A DNA stretch of 64,000 bases from Tsukamurella paurometabola (GTDB lineage: Bacteria; Actinomycetota; Actinomycetes; Mycobacteriales; Mycobacteriaceae), in NCBI RefSeq assembly GCF_900631615.1, contig NZ_LR131273.1, positions 310,001 through 374,000 of the forward strand. The letters are read 5' to 3'. The position numbers and the translations under genes are program-made. The notes beneath the pieces are model-generated. The model was not told the origin of the DNA, did no database searches, and saw only the letters and a program-made list of their open reading frames with translations. Shown here one piece after another: positions 62,725-64,000 of this stretch; within the stretch, counting starts at the first letter, position 1; each line of letters opens with the position of its first letter.

Positions 62725-63126
62725 CTAGGAGGGGACGATGAGCGCGCGCGCCGTGGCGAACCGGGGCCCGCGCGCACCGTCGACCTCGACGAAGAAGTCG
62801 GCCTCGGAGAAGCTCTGCTTGCTGCCCGGCTTGATCACCCGACCGACGGCGAGGAAGGCCTCACCCTGCGCGGGGCGCAGGAACTGCGTGTCCATCTGAG
62901 TGACGAGGCCGCCCGCGCCGGGGTGCATGGCGAGCGCGTAACCGCACGCGTTCTCGAGGACGCCCACGATGAGCGCGGCGTGCAGGCCGCCGACGTTCTG
63001 GCACAGATCGTCCCGGCGCTCGAGGCGGAGCACGACCTCCTGCGGGTCGGCGCTGAGCACCTCGATACCGGCCCACCGGTTGAACGGCAGGGACGCGTTG
63101 TACTTGACGAGTTCCTCGAAGGTCAC
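62725..63126 (-). CDS. Hotdog-fold thioesterase-like protein (DUF4442/PaaI-like)
   Basis: A 133-residue single hotdog domain: NVGGLHAALIVGVLENACGYALAM (central helix with the Glu/Asn expected at the active site), then QMDTQFLRPAQGEAFLAVGRV and SFSEADFFVEVDG. Acyl-CoA hydrolysis is plausible; the acyl group is unknown. GTG start. Convergent with DUF4349, 4 bases apart. Confidence 0.85.
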   Translation of the reverse strand: MTFEELVKYNASLPFNRWAGIEVLSADPQEVVLRLERRDDLCQNVGGLHAALIVGVLENACGYALAMHPGAGGLVTQMDTQFLRPAQGEAFLAVGRVIKPGSKQSFSEADFFVEVDGARGPRFATARALIVPS

Positions 63127-63149
63127 CCCAGCACTATCGCACCCGGCGC

Positions 63150-64000
63150 TCAGCGCCCGCTCGCGGCGAGCACCGGAGCCGGGGCGGGGCGGGGCGCCGG
63201 GGCGGCGGGCGCGACGGGGGTGCCGAGGCCACCGAGACCGGAGAGGACGTCGAAGGCGATCTCACCCGTCTGCCACAACGCGAGGATCTCGCCCTCGGTC
63301 ACCGGGCGCGCGCCGGGGTTCTGCAGCGCGAGGCCGTTGGCGAAGGTGAGGGTGTTGTAGCCGTCGTCGGCGGCGCGGAGCATCAGGTTCGACGCGACGC
63401 CCGCGCCGGCGATGCGGTCGAGCCCCTGACCGAAGAAGTAGAAGGTCCACAGCCCCCACAGGTCGGCGCCGTAGATCCGCTTGCTGCGCTCCGGGATCAC
63501 GTTGCCGTTCTTCGCGATCGAGTCGACGATGCGATAGAAGTCGAGAGCGTTCGCCGGGGTGCTGCGGCTGTACGCGACGGTGTAGGCGAGGTCCACGGTG
63601 ATGTGCGCGTTGTACCCCGCCATGGCCACCCTCCCCGGCGGGAGGTCGCACCGTGCGGCCAGGTGGAAGTAGTTGCCCCACCACTGCGGCACGGCGCCGC
63701 CGGTCCACTGGGCGTGGACCGCCCGCAGGTAGCGGCTCACCAGGTCGATCGAGAGGGACTTGGCGTAGCGCGGATCGTCGAGCCCGGCCTCGTCGCGCTG
63801 CGTCGGGGTGACGGCGTCACGGATGACGCCGTCCATGCCCACCCCGAACAGGCCGCGCCGGTCGCGGTGGGCGGCCAGGATGTCGGCGATGCCGCGCTGC
63901 CGCTCCGTGACGTCGTCGAGGCTCGCGAAGGTCGGCGCGGTCGGCAGCGCGTGCGGGTCGGACAGGGCGACGACGCGGGCGTTCTCCGCGGGGCTCAGCG
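63150..64000 (-). CDS. DUF5995-like protein, 5' end outside window
   Basis: The frame is open from the right window edge to the stop at 63150 (283 codons seen). Upstream of codon GTG 63842 it continues LSPAENARVVALSDP... PTFASLDDVTERQRGIADIL, so the true start lies beyond 64000. NYFHLAARCDLPPGRVAMAGYNAHITVDLAYTVAYS is the most conserved-looking part and resembles DUF5995 proteins of actinobacteria. A C-terminal Pro/Ala-rich tail ends ..VLAASGR. Enzymatic role unknown. Confidence 0.75.
   Translation of the reverse strand, partial: LSPAENARVVALSDPHALPTAPTFASLDDVTERQRGIADILAAHRDRRGLFGVGMDGVIRDAVTPTQRDEAGLDDPRYAKSLSIDLVSRYLRAVHAQWTGGAVPQWWGNYFHLAARCDLPPGRVAMAGYNAHITVDLAYTVAYSRSTPANALDFYRIVDSIAKNGNVIPERSKRIYGADLWGLWTFYFFGQGLDRIAGAGVASNLMLRAADDGYNTLTFANGLALQNPGARPVTEGEILALWQTGEIAFDVLSGLGGLGTPVAPAAPAPRPAPAPVLAASGR

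Overview
The window is a very GC-rich, densely coding actinobacterial chromosome segment. Gene content points to a mycolic-acid actinobacterium (order Mycobacteriales): MshB (mycothiol), FbiC (coenzyme F420), LpqW and a PimE-like GT87 mannosyltransferase (PIM/LAM), a WS/DGAT acyltransferase, and the typA-lpqW-mshB-(Rv1171-like)-fbiC-fdxC-dapC order known from Mycobacterium tuberculosis, with insertions. I infer a non-Mycobacterium genus such as Tsukamurella or Gordonia; the genus is a guess.

Layout. 1-1906: fdxC-dapC-DUF692 operon (minus). 2015-3979: NupC-type nucleoside transporter and a Uma2-fold nuclease. 4019-12480: typA, lpqW, mshB, membrane protein, fbiC and an unknown gene, the last five linked by GTGA start/stop overlaps. 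12641-16506: iron-box-controlled Cys/Lys miniprotein, VOC protein, TetR, aldo-keto reductase, CDF efflux protein. 16521-23566: five-gene operon of a PimE-like enzyme, a ThiB/ThiP/ThiQ-like ABC importer and a GMC oxidoreductase. 23624-25706: CAAX protease and a DUF559 gene bracketed by two copies of a structured hairpin repeat. 25753-28049: divergent MFS/LacI pair around a perfect palindrome. 28037-32729: glgP-ROK kinase-WS/DGAT operon. 32780-34649: leuA with a leucine leader peptide and attenuator-like RNA. 34702-37780: GntR, XRE regulator and a DHA2 transporter. 37764-43641: valine/isobutyrate catabolism (mmsA-acyl-CoA dehydrogenase-mmsB-marR) divergent from an acyl-CoA synthetase, with an 18-bp palindrome in the shared promoter. 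43706-49269: ABC exporter, TetR/FAD-monooxygenase pair, ArsR-like regulator, small ORF. 49372-58986: complete selenocysteine module (selB, selA, tRNA-Sec, selD) next to a three-subunit formate dehydrogenase whose catalytic subunit is read through an in-frame UGA with a canonical SECIS hairpin. 59051-64000: DUF3060 fragment, FMN alpha-hydroxyacid dehydrogenase, HAD phosphatase, ECF sigma/DUF4349 pair, hotdog thioesterase and a DUF5995-like protein cut by the window end.

No gap without a gene reaches 300 bases. I saw no rRNA, CRISPR, transposase or prophage. The most interesting items are the DUF559 gene with its paired hairpin repeats, the IdeR/DtxR-box miniprotein, the selenium locus, the leuA attenuator, and a strongly over-represented oligomer (CCGACGGTGCC) that recurs in all reading frames.
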